From Pseudobdellovibrionaceae bacterium (GTDB taxonomy: Bacteria > Bdellovibrionota > Bdellovibrionia > Bdellovibrionales > UBA1609): 64,000 bases of DNA. The first letter of the stretch is position 1. Each line of letters begins with the position of its first letter. Below are positions 51,007-60,290 of this stretch, piece after piece. Below the pieces are notes generated by a model. It was not told where the DNA came from, did not search any database, and was given only the letters and a program-made list of their open reading frames with translations. The stretch covers positions 310,001-374,000 of the forward strand of contig CANEZP010000002.1 of assembly GCA_947444305.1 (NCBI GenBank), written 5' to 3'. The position numbers were made by a program, and so were the translations under genes.

Positions 51007-52941
51007 ATGAAATTGATCATCACCGCTTTTATTTTTTTCGGCGCCGTCGCGCACGCGGCATCTCGCTCTGCGTTCATCATTGAATGGACCGAAATTGCCG
51101 CAAAATATTTGAGCCCGGCCGAGATGAAAACGGCCGAGTACATTCTGAACGATATTCTATGGCAAGATAATCAGCGAACCATGGACGCCCGGCTTTATGA
51201 TCGGATCGTGGACTCGAAGAAGACCGGGCTCGAGCAACTCAAAACAGTTGCCGCGAAGGCCGCTCGGGGCGATCGATCCGCGCGTCATATTTTGCTTACG
51301 TTACTCGAGACCTCAAGCCGGCCCCGTTCGCTGAAGGATTTGCTCCGTTCTGGATTGCCTTCCGGTAAAGCGGTCGCGGGCCCCGAGCCGCTTCTGACCG
51401 TTCTTGACGACGGCGCAAGGGAATATGTTTCGCGGGCGATGGTGTCTTCAATGGCCGATACGCGCGAGCTCGTTCGCTATTTTGCGGAACAAGTTCTAAG
51501 CGATCCGCAAAACGTTGCGCTGGCCGAAGGCGTGACGAGCCTGATTGCGCAGCCGCGCTTCGCAAAAGATCCGCGGCTCACCAATTTCTTTTTGCTCATG
51601 AGCGTGCACCCGTATCCCCGTGTACGCATCGGCGGATTGTTCGGACTAGCGCAAGCGGCACCGAAGGATTCTTTTGTGCGCGGTCATTTACTAAGCGTCG
51701 GTCAAAAACCTGTTTCGTCCCTCTATGAAAAAGCGGACTTCGAAAGCGTAAAAAAGATTGTGGAGCGGGTCGGCGATGAACGCTGGGAAAAAGTCTACCT
51801 TCCTTTATTCCAACGTTGGTTCGCTGATCCAATTCAGAATCGGCATCTCGATTTAGGCGACTACAACATGGATCGCATCGCCCAGGCGGCGGCTTCCCAA
51901 GCCCTGCTCTTTAGCGTCGCCGGTATTGAGCGCGAGATCGAAATCGAATATGCGGATGAAGAAGTGGCCCGAATGATCGAGCGGGTCGATGCGAGCACGG
52001 AACTGCCGCGTCTTCCGGCAAGTCTCGACGAGGGTGGTGCGGCCTTAGCGGTTTACACTCATCTTTGGTTTCCCGAAGAAGAGGAGGATCGGCCGCCGCT
52101 TGATGAACCCGACCAAATCGATGGGGATGATTTGCGGTTCATCTCAAGAATGGGAATGAGCGTTGAACCTCAACCCGAGAACGCGTGGATTTTGAAGGGC
52201 TTGGATTCATCATCGCGGCACGAAGCTTTTAAAGGGATGCTCAGCACGGGCGTCCAGGTCAATTACGGCGGTCTTAACTCCGTCTTAAGTTTTTATAAAT
52301 ATAAAGTCCTCGATCTTCCCGCGCCACGAGAATACTTCGAAGCACTCGCGGGCTTTAAGCGACAGCTTCGCGCGAAGTACGACGAATGGGTCGCCGAGAA
52401 CAAACGATTGGGCATAAAACTGGTCAACGTCGCGGAGCTCAACGGCGTTTTGCGGTCGGAGACGCAAGAAGTGAAGCAAGATCCCGGCAACGTCGTCAGC
52501 TTCGGCAAGCGTACGAAGAAATCAAAGGCCGAGTCTGAGGCGCCGCACGATTCGATTTTTACCGTTGGCTTTGATTCTATGTTCGCAACCCGCGCCCTGG
52601 CCGCGCTCGGGGACGAAGAAACCGCCACGGAAGTGTTACTCGGATTGCTGCCCGAGCGCTGGGCCACCACGCCGGCGGAAGGGGAGCGACTAGCGGAGCA
52701 ACTCAACTCCTACGGACGTTTTGAACACCGCCGAATCAAACGCGCAACGCTAACCGAAACCGGCAAACGCCAAGCTCTACAATATCTATTTAATAGCTTA
52801 GAACTGTCGATGACCAAGCCAAAAGCCCGAACCTTACTCATCCGCTGGCTAGCCAATTTAAAGGATCCAACCCTAGCCAAAAACGCCCGCGAAGCCTTCG
52901 GCCACACCTGCATCACCGACCTAAGCTTACCTAAACGGTAA
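51007..52941 (+). CDS. Unknown large exported protein with helical repeats
   Basis: The protein has 644 residues. The signal peptide is IITAFIFFGAVAHA. The body is helix-rich with HEAT-like character (ARHILLTLLETSSRPRSLKDLL, RVRIGGLFGLAQAA) and an acidic segment (WFPEEEEDRPPLDEPDQIDGDD). No cysteine pairs, catalytic motif or known family are recognised. GGGGCCAGGG precedes the ATG. The last ~200 bp are visibly less GC-rich in codon choice than the rest. A scaffold or adaptor role in the periplasm is possible but unsupported. Confidence 0.65.
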   Translation: MKLIITAFIFFGAVAHAASRSAFIIEWTEIAAKYLSPAEMKTAEYILNDILWQDNQRTMDARLYDRIVDSKKTGLEQLKTVAAKAARGDRSARHILLTLLETSSRPRSLKDLLRSGLPSGKAVAGPEPLLTVLDDGAREYVSRAMVSSMADTRELVRYFAEQVLSDPQNVALAEGVTSLIAQPRFAKDPRLTNFFLLMSVHPYPRVRIGGLFGLAQAAPKDSFVRGHLLSVGQKPVSSLYEKADFESVKKIVERVGDERWEKVYLPLFQRWFADPIQNRHLDLGDYNMDRIAQAAASQALLFSVAGIEREIEIEYADEEVARMIERVDASTELPRLPASLDEGGAALAVYTHLWFPEEEEDRPPLDEPDQIDGDDLRFISRMGMSVEPQPENAWILKGLDSSSRHEAFKGMLSTGVQVNYGGLNSVLSFYKYKVLDLPAPREYFEALAGFKRQLRAKYDEWVAENKRLGIKLVNVAELNGVLRSETQEVKQDPGNVVSFGKRTKKSKAESEAPHDSIFTVGFDSMFATRALAALGDEETATEVLLGLLPERWATTPAEGERLAEQLNSYGRFEHRRIKRATLTETGKRQALQYLFNSLELSMTKPKARTLLIRWLANLKDPTLAKNAREAFGHTCITDLSLPKR

Positions 52942-53042
52942 AGCTTCGCCGTCCACAAAATAAAGAAGTCGGCCAACATGCATCGGACGAAGATTGCATA
53001 TTGCAAATCGCGCTGAACGTCCCCAGCGATTTTCGACGGTTC

Positions 53043-53447
53043 TCAACCACAGCAGTTTTTGTGAACGATAACCTCTTTCGTTTTTCTTGCTCTATTTATC
53101 AAAAAAACTATCTGCCAAGACTCTTCACTTTTTTCTTCCGCTATTTGAATAAGGTACGTTGGGTAGCTTTCGGACAAGAAGTACCCGCCAAAGTCCCCAA
53201 GGCGCTCACGAATTTCAATGCTATCTAAGCCTCGTAGTCTTGAAGATGTCATGAGTGAATAAGCCATTCTTGCCCGTTGCTGTGGATCGGCCGTTTTAAA
53301 TTTAACTTCGTCGAAAGCCGAGCTTCCCCAGCGCTGTTTAACTTGATGGGCAGTCATAGTTTTCCCGAGCCAAGGACGTTCAGCGTAAAGCCAAACCGCG
53401 ATCGAAAAGATCACTGCAAAAATAAAGAAGAGCATTTTATTTTTCAA
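53043..53447 (-). CDS. Unknown small membrane-anchored protein
   Basis: It has 134 residues with a hydrophobic N-terminus (KMLFFIFAVIFSIAVWLYAE) that is a signal anchor or signal peptide. The rest is mixed alpha/beta (HQVKQRWGSSAFDEVKFKTA, YPTYLIQIAEEKSEESWQIVFLI) with a Cys-Cys near the end (NCCG). No family is recognised. The region is more AT-rich than its neighbours, which could mark acquired DNA. Confidence 0.5.
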   Translation of the reverse strand: MKNKMLFFIFAVIFSIAVWLYAERPWLGKTMTAHQVKQRWGSSAFDEVKFKTADPQQRARMAYSLMTSSRLRGLDSIEIRERLGDFGGYFLSESYPTYLIQIAEEKSEESWQIVFLINRARKTKEVIVHKNCCG

Positions 53448-53490
53448 CTAGACCCTTCTGCACTCAAAAATAGAATGAACGAACCCGGAG

Positions 53491-53727
53491 AAGCAGCAAA
53501 GCCGAACACCCTCCGGGCTTTGAAAAAGTGAGCCTTCGGGCGAACAGTCTGCCGAATAGGCAGACCAACACGACAGAATGAAGAAAGCTGGGGAGTCAGC
53601 AAGGCGACCAAGAGTCGCCTTTTCTAAAGTGAGCCTTCGGGCGAACAGTCTGCCGAACGGCAGACCAACACAACAGCAATTTCAAACAGGTGAGGCAGCA
53701 AAGCCGAACAGGGTTCGGGCTTTGAAA
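53491..53727 (-). repeat. Tandem ~101-bp repeat units 3' of tRNA-Thr
   Basis: A segment containing AAAGTGAGCCTTCGGGCGAA and a GTCTGCC/GGCAGAC hairpin occurs at 53525-53571 and again at 53626-53671, 101 bp apart. Between and outside these are three versions of a second hairpin behind CAGCAA: AAAGCC...GGCTTT (about 53497-53521), AAGGCGAC...GTCGCCTT (about 53601-53622), and AAAGCC...GGCTTT (about 53699-53723). The flanks are conserved while stem sequences change. The array abuts the 3' end of the tRNA and would be read out of it on the minus strand. Confidence 0.75.
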
Positions 53728-53728
53728 T

Positions 53729-53804
<76 letters not shown>

Positions 53805-53810
53805 TAAACG

Positions 53811-54509
53811 TTAAGGTTTTTCTAAGCTAGCGTGCGCGGCCTGATCGATCAAGTGGTGTGATTCATCCGAGCCCAGAAATCGGTCGATCAGACTGTGACC
53901 GGCGTAGATGAGCGGCGTCATTCCGACCGCGATGAGCAATTTGTAGCCATAATTCCCGGCCGAGGTCGTTAAAAACTCGTTAAAGGTCAGTTTGCCGGGC
54001 AGGTAAAAGGCGATCCCGATGATGACGAAGGTATCGATCAGCTGCGAAACCGCGGTCGAACCGGTTGATCTGAGCCACAAGTGACGGCCTCCGGACTTCG
54101 CGCGCAAGAGCCAGAAAACAAACACATCGATGTACTGGCTGGCCGAAAAGGCGATGACGCTGGCGACGATGATCCAAAGCGATTGGCCAAAGACGTTACT
54201 GAAACTTGCGTCGGTCACCGGCGAAAACGAAACGGCGGGAATGGCCATGCCCACGAACAGAACCACGAACGCGTAGATGACGAGCGCGACGGTCATCAAA
54301 GTGAGCCGGCGAACGCCTTCTTTGCCGAAATATTCGTTAATTAAATCGGTGGTAATGAAAACGACCGGCCAGGGCAAAACCCCCAACGAAAAGGTGGCGG
54401 GGCCCATCTGAAAAAGTTTACCGCCGATGATCTCGGCCAGTAGGGCATTCGTTATGAAAATACCGCTTAAGCCTAAGAAAATGAGATCACGGCGTTGTTT
54501 GGCTGACAT
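53811..54509 (-). CDS. Queuosine precursor transporter (YhhQ family)
   Basis: The protein has 232 residues with six predicted transmembrane helices. YhhQ/DUF165 signatures are IGGKLFQMGPATFSLGVLPWPVVFITTDLINEYFGKEGVRRL, SQYIDVFVFW, and RSTGSTAVSQLIDTFVIIGIAF with the conserved Asp-Thr region. It imports queuosine precursors (preQ0/preQ1) across the inner membrane for wobble-base modification of tRNAs with GUN anticodons. Its stop lies 6 bp from the tRNA-Thr, so they may share a transcript, although Thr-CGU is not a queuosine tRNA. It is divergent from the TolC-like gene. Confidence 0.9.
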   Translation of the reverse strand: MSAKQRRDLIFLGLSGIFITNALLAEIIGGKLFQMGPATFSLGVLPWPVVFITTDLINEYFGKEGVRRLTLMTVALVIYAFVVLFVGMAIPAVSFSPVTDASFSNVFGQSLWIIVASVIAFSASQYIDVFVFWLLRAKSGGRHLWLRSTGSTAVSQLIDTFVIIGIAFYLPGKLTFNEFLTTSAGNYGYKLLIAVGMTPLIYAGHSLIDRFLGSDESHHLIDQAAHASLEKP

Positions 54510-54534
54510 TCCAAAAAGGCTAGCATAGGGTTTC

Positions 54535-55875
54535 TTGGTGAGCCAAAAAATTCTATTTACAGCGGCAATATTCGTTGCCCTCGGTACTCTCGCGGCCGCC
54601 CTTCAGACCGCCTACGCCGCCGAGACATCCAGACACCTTACTCTACTGGTCGAAATCGCCGAGAAAAACTCGCCCGTGATCGCCCGCGCCGAGAACGACG
54701 CCGCCATCGCCGAGATGGAACTGAAAAACGCCAAGTGGGCGATGTTTCCTCAGCTCAACTTAGAAAGCAAAACCGGCCTGATCGGCAACGATCCCGAGAC
54801 CCGCGCGACCCCTTGGTTCTCGGAGTTGAATCTGTCGCTCCGCCAAGTTTTTTGGGATGAAGACAACTTTTCGAACGTGGCCCGCTACAAAAAAGAGAAG
54901 CAGAAATGGGAGCGCATCAAACTCGAGAGCGAGTACAAACGTGACGAGCAATTACTGAAAGTAGCGCAGACGTATCTGGACTGGTCCGCCTCGCTAGAAT
55001 TGCGCGAGATCGACGAGAACAAACGTGATTTGCTCCGCCGCCAGTTCAACGTGCTCGAAGCGCAGTACAAGCAGGGTTTGAAAACTAAACGCGACGTGCT
55101 CCGTATCGAAACCGAAATTAAGCGTCTCGAGATCGATATCCTCCGCCGTGACAACGAGGTCGATCTTAATTTCCAGAAGATCGCGTCGGCCGTGGGTTTG
55201 AGCAAAAAAGATTTAGACTCGCAAGACATCGAAGGTGAAGAGGCTAAACCTTTCGGCATTTTAAAAAGCGACGGTGCCGAAATTAAATCGGCCGACCACC
55301 GAAGGGCGAAAATTTTCTATTTCCGCGAAGAAGAAGCGCGTTACGACACGCAACTTTCCGAGCGTAAATACTGGCCGCGTTTGACGCTCGAAAACGAAAT
55401 CAAATATTTCAATCACGATTTCGTCGACTCGCGCGATGCACGCCCTAATTTTGACCAGACCGGCACGCTCACTTGGCAGTCGATGCTGATCCTGCGCTAT
55501 AATCTTTGGGATTTCGGGATCCGTCGTCGCGATTGGGAAATCGCACGCGTAAAAGAGCGCTCGATTCGCGCCGAAGATCAGCAGTCGCTGCTCGATCTTT
55601 CGGTCGAGCTCCGGGACGTTTTCCTGAAACTACGCGAGAACCGCGAAAACGTACGCACGACTCGCGAACTTCTCGTGCTCGAACAACAATCTTACTCGAT
55701 CCTCGAAGCCGAGTACCGCAACGGCCGCGCCGCGTACCTGGATTTGATCACCAACTTGAACAGCTTGATCGATGCACGGTCGAAGTTTATGACCTCCTAT
55801 TTTGGATTCAAAAAACAACAGATGCTGTACGCATTCCACAAAGGCGAGCTGTATGGGGATCTTAAGCAGAAATAA
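54535..55875 (+). CDS. TolC-family outer-membrane efflux protein
   Basis: It has 446 residues from a GTG start. The signal peptide is IFVALGTLAAALQTAYAAE. The body has long alternating helices with the TolC/OEP periodic pattern: ARAENDAAIAEMELKNAKWAMFPQLNLESKTGLIG in the first repeat and LDLSVELRDVFLKLRENREN, EAEYRNGRAAYLDLITNLNSLIDARSKF in the second. It forms the outer-membrane exit duct for the exporter encoded by the next two genes. The adaptor gene's ATG lies 23 bp inside its 3' end. Confidence 0.88.
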   Translation: MVSQKILFTAAIFVALGTLAAALQTAYAAETSRHLTLLVEIAEKNSPVIARAENDAAIAEMELKNAKWAMFPQLNLESKTGLIGNDPETRATPWFSELNLSLRQVFWDEDNFSNVARYKKEKQKWERIKLESEYKRDEQLLKVAQTYLDWSASLELREIDENKRDLLRRQFNVLEAQYKQGLKTKRDVLRIETEIKRLEIDILRRDNEVDLNFQKIASAVGLSKKDLDSQDIEGEEAKPFGILKSDGAEIKSADHRRAKIFYFREEEARYDTQLSERKYWPRLTLENEIKYFNHDFVDSRDARPNFDQTGTLTWQSMLILRYNLWDFGIRRRDWEIARVKERSIRAEDQQSLLDLSVELRDVFLKLRENRENVRTTRELLVLEQQSYSILEAEYRNGRAAYLDLITNLNSLIDARSKFMTSYFGFKKQQMLYAFHKGELYGDLKQK

Positions 55876-56758
55876 AATCCTAGCGACGATCGTGATTCTC
55901 GTAGTCGCGGGCGCCGCTTATTATTTCTATCCGGTGTTCACCGGGACGGCACCCGGGGTGGGCAAGGCGGCGCCGGCAAAAAAAGGCAAACGCTACGGCA
56001 CCGTCAAGCGCGGCGACCTCATTCAGCGCGTGACCGTGTCGGGTATGGTTCATCCTCTCCGCCGCACGGTCTTCGTCACGCCCTACGACGGATACATCCA
56101 TAAGATGTTCGTGAAAGTCGGGCAGAAGGTGGCCAAGGGCGACCCGGTCGTGGCGATCACGACGTCGCTCTCAAGCCCCGAAACCGTGTGGCCGATCCGC
56201 GCACCGTTCGGCGGCACCGTCGTCGACATCGAAAAGATGGAAGGCGAATACGTCGGCAAAGAAGAACAAAAGAAAACGATCGTGCGCATCGACGACCAAA
56301 GCAAATTCTTCGTCGTGGCTAAGGCCGCCGAGCTCGACGCTTCACGAATCAAAATCGGGATGGAAGTCGAAATTCGCGTCAACGCGTTTAAGCACGGCGC
56401 GCTTAAGGGAATCGTCCGCGACATCGACTTGGCCGCGCAAGAAGCCGACGGGTGGAAGGAACAACAAGCGACCTTCGGCGTGAAAGTGGAAGTGATGGAC
56501 CCGCCCAAAGAACTCCGTTCGGGACAAAGCGCCATCGTCGATATCGTGACGGCCAAATTCGAAAACGTTCTCTACCTCGAACACGAATTTGTGAACCAGG
56601 AGAACGGCAAAAACTTTATCGTAAACCGTAAAGGCCATCGTAAAGAAATCGAGGTCGGCCGTCAGAGCGATCTCGCGCTCGAAGTGACCTCCGGCCTCAA
56701 TGAGGGCGAAGAAGCCGAACAGATCGATTTCCTCCAGTTGCTTGAAAGCGGGACATGA
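55853..56758 (+). CDS. Periplasmic adaptor (HlyD/MacA-type) of an efflux system
   Basis: It has 301 residues from the ATG at 55853, preceded by AAGGCGAG; the earlier frame start lies inside the TolC gene. One N-terminal transmembrane helix (NKILATIVILVVAGAAYYFYPV) is followed by the membrane-fusion pattern: GTVKRGDLIQRVTVSGMVHPLRRTVFVTPYDGYI, a lipoyl-like half GQKVAKGDPVVAIT, and a beta-barrel domain (FFVVAKAAELDASRIKIGMEVEIRV). It has no long alpha-hairpin, so it is a compact adaptor. It links the TolC-like duct to the MacB-like ABC protein. Confidence 0.85.
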   Translation: MGILSRNKILATIVILVVAGAAYYFYPVFTGTAPGVGKAAPAKKGKRYGTVKRGDLIQRVTVSGMVHPLRRTVFVTPYDGYIHKMFVKVGQKVAKGDPVVAITTSLSSPETVWPIRAPFGGTVVDIEKMEGEYVGKEEQKKTIVRIDDQSKFFVVAKAAELDASRIKIGMEVEIRVNAFKHGALKGIVRDIDLAAQEADGWKEQQATFGVKVEVMDPPKELRSGQSAIVDIVTAKFENVLYLEHEFVNQENGKNFIVNRKGHRKEIEVGRQSDLALEVTSGLNEGEEAEQIDFLQLLESGT

Positions 56759-58776
56759 AGCCCGGCGCGCTGACGCTCGAAAATGTTTCCTTCGCGTACA
56801 CTCTCGGCGAGCAAAAGGTGCGCGCGCTCGACGGCATCTCACTCGACATTTCCGAAGGGGAGATGGTCGCGATCCAAGGGCCGTCGGGTTCGGGTAAGTC
56901 GACGTTGCTCTACCTTCTGGGCTGCATGCTCCGGCCCGACAGTGGCGTCATCCGCGTGCTTGGCCACGACATCAGTCACTTAAGCGAAGTGCAGCTCGCG
57001 TATTTCCGCAATCGCAAACTTGGTTTCGTGTTTCAGCAGTTTCATCTTTTACCCGGAACCGACGTCCTAAATAATATTTTACTACCGAGCCTTTACCCAC
57101 TCGAAGACGGCGGTGGTGACGGCGAAGCGTTGCGGGCCCGTGCGCTTGAGCTCGCGACGCAGCTCGGGCTGGCCTCGCGCATCGATCACAAACCGCAAGA
57201 GCTTTCGGGTGGGCAGCAGCAAAGGGTCGCGATCGCCAGGGCTTTGATCCGCGATGCGCCGGTGATCCTCGCCGATGAACCAACGGGGAATCTGGATTCA
57301 AAAACTTCGAAAGAGATTTTGCGGCTGCTTCGCGATTTGAACAAACAAGGCAAGACCGTGGTGATCATCACCCACGACTCCGAAGTTGCCGAAGCATGCG
57401 ACCGCACGATCTGGATTCGCGACGGTAAGGTCGTGGGTCAAGACTCGCAAAAACCCGCGCCAGCCGGCCCGGCCGGCCCGATCGACGTGCCGCAATTCTC
57501 GCCGCTGGGACTGACGACCCTGTTGCGCGAGAGCATGCCCCGCGCGTGGGAAAATCTTTTGCGCAATCGCTTACGCAGCCTCCTGACCATGTTGGGCGTG
57601 GTCGTCGGGGTCGCGTCCATTTTGTCTATGCTCACGCTCGGCACATTCACGAAAGAAAAGATCCTCGCGTCCTACGCCACGCTCGGGGTGAACACGTTGA
57701 TGTTCTTCGCCGATCCGAATTACCAACTCAAAGCCGTCGACCGGCCGCCCAACACCTTTAGCTCGCTCGATCTCGAACGGGATGTCGCGCCGCTAAGGAA
57801 GATCTTCCCGGAATTCAGATCCATTTCACCCTGGTATTCCAGTTACCGGCATTCGGCGATCTACGGCGGGCGCAGCGTTAGCGAAGAAGTCAGCGTGCTC
57901 GGCATCAGCGAACACGGCATGCCGATCACCCGGCGTGAACTCGCGATGGGCACGGGCATCCTGCCTTACCACATCGAAAATAAAAGTTCGGTGTGCGTGA
58001 TCGGTTACGGTTTGGCCGAAAAGCTATTCCAACGCCAGAATCCGCTCGGCGAAGCGCTGCAGGTTTCGGTCGACGAAATGACATTTAGTTGCGTGATCGT
58101 CGGGGTGAGCCGGCCGGTATTTACGCGGCAAAGCTGGGGTAAACCTGATCTACAGGTTATCGTACCTTACACTTACTTCCTAACTTTGCCGCTCTATAGC
58201 TACTACCGCAAACTGACGGACATCGTGCTCGAAGTCGATCCCGCGGCCGACGTCGAGAACGCGGGCAAGAAACTCAAAGCGTTCTTCACGAAGCGCTACG
58301 GCAACTCAGGAAATTTCAGGGCGTCGAGCGATAGCGTGCTCGTCGCGCAGATGCGCCGTTTTCTAGATTTGTTCACGATGCTGCTCGTTTCGATCGCGGC
58401 ACTCTCGTTGATCGTCGGCGGGATGGGAATCACCAACATGATGCTCGTCTCGGTCAACGAGCGCCTGCGCGAGATCGGTTTGCGCAAGGCCTTAGGCGCG
58501 AGTCATTCGGCGATCCGGCAATTGTTTTTCGCCGAGGCTTTGTTCCTGTGCGCGCTCGCGGGGCTGTTCGGCATCGTAGTCGGTTTTATCGGTTACCAAT
58601 CGCTCATCTTTCTCGGTTCGAAATTAATTCCCGATCTAGAATTTCAGTGGGTGGTGAACCCGGTCGCGCTCGCGGTCTCGTTCGTGGCGATCGTCGTTAC
58701 GGGGGTACTCAGCGGTCTTGGACCAGCCGTGCGCGCCGAAAGGCTGCAAGTCATTGAAGCTTTGCGGAGTGAGTGA
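56755..58776 (+). CDS. MacB-like ABC transporter, ATPase fused to FtsX-type permease
   Basis: The protein has 673 residues. Residues 1 to about 225 form an ABC ATPase: Walker A GPSGSGKSTLLYLLG, signature LSGGQQQRVAIARAL, Walker B VILADEPTGNLDSKTS. A Pro-rich linker leads to a first transmembrane helix (~285), a MacB-type periplasmic domain (~300-545) and three C-terminal helices with the FtsX signature MGITNMMLVSVNERLREIGLRKALGAS. Such proteins drive export of peptides, lipids or drugs from the periplasm. The ATG overlaps the adaptor stop by 4 bp, so TolC-, adaptor- and MacB-like proteins are co-expressed. Confidence 0.92.
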   Translation: MKPGALTLENVSFAYTLGEQKVRALDGISLDISEGEMVAIQGPSGSGKSTLLYLLGCMLRPDSGVIRVLGHDISHLSEVQLAYFRNRKLGFVFQQFHLLPGTDVLNNILLPSLYPLEDGGGDGEALRARALELATQLGLASRIDHKPQELSGGQQQRVAIARALIRDAPVILADEPTGNLDSKTSKEILRLLRDLNKQGKTVVIITHDSEVAEACDRTIWIRDGKVVGQDSQKPAPAGPAGPIDVPQFSPLGLTTLLRESMPRAWENLLRNRLRSLLTMLGVVVGVASILSMLTLGTFTKEKILASYATLGVNTLMFFADPNYQLKAVDRPPNTFSSLDLERDVAPLRKIFPEFRSISPWYSSYRHSAIYGGRSVSEEVSVLGISEHGMPITRRELAMGTGILPYHIENKSSVCVIGYGLAEKLFQRQNPLGEALQVSVDEMTFSCVIVGVSRPVFTRQSWGKPDLQVIVPYTYFLTLPLYSYYRKLTDIVLEVDPAADVENAGKKLKAFFTKRYGNSGNFRASSDSVLVAQMRRFLDLFTMLLVSIAALSLIVGGMGITNMMLVSVNERLREIGLRKALGASHSAIRQLFFAEALFLCALAGLFGIVVGFIGYQSLIFLGSKLIPDLEFQWVVNPVALAVSFVAIVVTGVLSGLGPAVRAERLQVIEALRSE

Positions 58777-58807
58777 TACTTCTTAACCAACCCTTACGGA
58801 GGATTTT

Positions 58808-59107
58808 ATGCGCTTGATTTTAGTATCGCTTTTATTGGCCGGCTTCGGTGCTTTCGCGGAAGAAAAAACCTGCGTCGTTAAAGGCATGCACTGCCAAGGT
58901 TGCCAAGAAATGGTCGAAGGCAAAGTTTGTGACGAAAGCAAATATTCCACCTGCACGGTCAAAGTGACCGACATGAAAAAACAAACCGGCGAAATTCACC
59001 TCGTCACCAAAGACGAAAAAGCTAAGGTCGACGAAAAAGCTTTAAGCGCCATGGTGAAAGACACCGGCTACGAAATGAAAAGCTGTAAAACGAAAAAGGG
59101 CGCGTAA
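58808..59107 (+). CDS. Exported heavy-metal-associated (HMA) domain protein
   Basis: It has 99 residues with a signal peptide (LILVSLLLAGFGAFAEE). The mature part is a single HMA fold with the metal motif GMHCQGC (Cys29 and Cys32), two further cysteines (KVCDESKYSTCTV), and a final Cys (MKSCKTKKGA). A periplasmic copper- or mercury-type metallochaperone is the likely role. GGAGG precedes the ATG. It lies 32 bp after the MacB-like gene. Confidence 0.82.
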   Translation: MRLILVSLLLAGFGAFAEEKTCVVKGMHCQGCQEMVEGKVCDESKYSTCTVKVTDMKKQTGEIHLVTKDEKAKVDEKALSAMVKDTGYEMKSCKTKKGA

Positions 59108-59220
59108 GCGACCTCTTTTTGATTAATCATGCCCGCGCTGAGCATGGCGCTGTAAAGCAGCGCCAACAACCCCAACGCGAACAATAGGGTTTCGAAACGG
59201 TCACGCCAAGACTGGGTCAC
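59068..59220 (-). CDS. Possible small membrane protein
   Basis: The frame gives 50 residues from a GTG at 59220 that overlaps the end of the HPF-like gene (20 bp). It encodes a hydrophobic helix (TLLFALGLLALLYSAMLSAG) and ends antisense to the HMA gene (40 bp). A Trp/Arg-rich N-terminus (MTQSWRDRFE) precedes the helix. It could be a genuine small protein coupled to the HPF-like gene, or a chance frame. Confidence 0.35.
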   Translation of the reverse strand: MTQSWRDRFETLLFALGLLALLYSAMLSAGMINQKEVAYAPFFVLQLFIS

Positions 59221-59518
59221 GGGCCGCTCCGCTCAAGCGCCGCTGATGCCAGCGTTCCAATTGCCGCCGGACTTGCACCATCAAACGGCGGTTCACGTCT
59301 TTCAGAAAACGGCCTTTACTGATCGCAAAAAATTCGCCGGCCGAAGTCATAATTCGGAGCGTGGCGGTGATCGCGCCGTTCTCGACCGTGAACACGGCCT
59401 TTAAACTCGAACCGCTGGGTAGGCGCCGTATAACTCTTTGAAGTTTAACGTCGAGGTACTCCTTAGTAAAAGCGGACGGGTGGAAGTTTTGGTACTGGAT
59501 CTGAAGATCGTTCATCAT
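59201..59518 (-). CDS. HPF/RaiA-like ribosome-associated protein candidate
   Basis: It has 105 residues with no signal peptide. The pattern resembles the beta-alpha-beta-beta-beta-alpha fold of ribosome hibernation factors: LQIQYQNFHPSAFTKEYLDVKLQRVIRRL, then LKAVFTVENGAITATLRI, FFAISKGRFLKDVNRRLMVQVRRQLERWHQRR. The basic C-terminal helix fits rRNA contact. Sequence identity to known HPF looks low. The alternative is an unrelated small RNA-binding protein. AGGAGG precedes the ATG. Confidence 0.55.
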   Translation of the reverse strand: MMNDLQIQYQNFHPSAFTKEYLDVKLQRVIRRLPSGSSLKAVFTVENGAITATLRIMTSAGEFFAISKGRFLKDVNRRLMVQVRRQLERWHQRRLSGAARDPVLA

Positions 59519-59632
59519 GTGCCTCCTGGTACAAGGCTACGGTACGGCGATTAAAACGTTATGAAAAACCCGTGAATTGATTTTGGCCGCGAAGGGTTGC
59601 GTCGCCCGCACCGTCAGGTTTAAGCTCGGCGC

Positions 59633-60166
59633 ATGATTAGTCGTCTCATTCTCACCACTATGTTGTTTACCGCTCCCGCAACCGCTTTTGCCGCAAGTCC
59701 CGGTGAGTGGTTTTTTGATCCGAGCGCTAGCGTCGGCTTCAACACCATTCAGGGGACGCATTTCAGGCTTGGATTGGATGGGGGCTTTTATTTAGACGAG
59801 AATATTCGCGTCGGGGTCGGGGCCTATTACGCCGCCGGCGAAAAGCTCCAGCACGACCGCGAAATGGGCGCGGGCCCTTTTGTCGGTTACGTTTTACCGT
59901 TAACGAATTTTCTGGTTTTCAGCGCGCGGGAAGACATCGACTACGTCGACGCCCGCTACCCAATCCGCGTCATGACGCCGAACGGGGAGGAAGATTCTTA
60001 CAGCAAAGAGACCGGCGTGATCTCGGCGACCTCGGCAGGCCTGCACATCTTCTTCACGCCGAACTTCCTCGTGTCGGGTGGATACCGCTACGTACTTTCC
60101 TTAAGCAATAACGCCCTCGACGACGGCCGCTCGGCGACCTTCCTCGGGTTCGCTTTTGGTATTTAG
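59633..60166 (+). CDS. Small outer-membrane beta-barrel protein
   Basis: It has 177 residues with a signal peptide (LILTTMLFTAPATAFAAS). The rest is Gly/aromatic-rich amphipathic beta strands: GFNTIQGTHFRLGLDGGFYLDENIRVGVGAYYA, GAGPFVGYVLPL, LVSGGYRYVLSL, and a terminal FLGFAFGI ending in a hydrophobic residue. This matches an OmpA/OmpW-like 8-strand barrel. It is a single gene. Confidence 0.72.
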   Translation: MISRLILTTMLFTAPATAFAASPGEWFFDPSASVGFNTIQGTHFRLGLDGGFYLDENIRVGVGAYYAAGEKLQHDREMGAGPFVGYVLPLTNFLVFSAREDIDYVDARYPIRVMTPNGEEDSYSKETGVISATSAGLHIFFTPNFLVSGGYRYVLSLSNNALDDGRSATFLGFAFGI

Positions 60167-60290
60167 AGCAAGACGCTCCGGGGGCAAAACGCCCGATTGT
60201 TTACCTTTAAACCGATTATATTTGGTATCGGTTCCGGCATAGGAATTGCGACGAAAGCTTATACTACGCCATCTCGGATCAGGAGGATTT

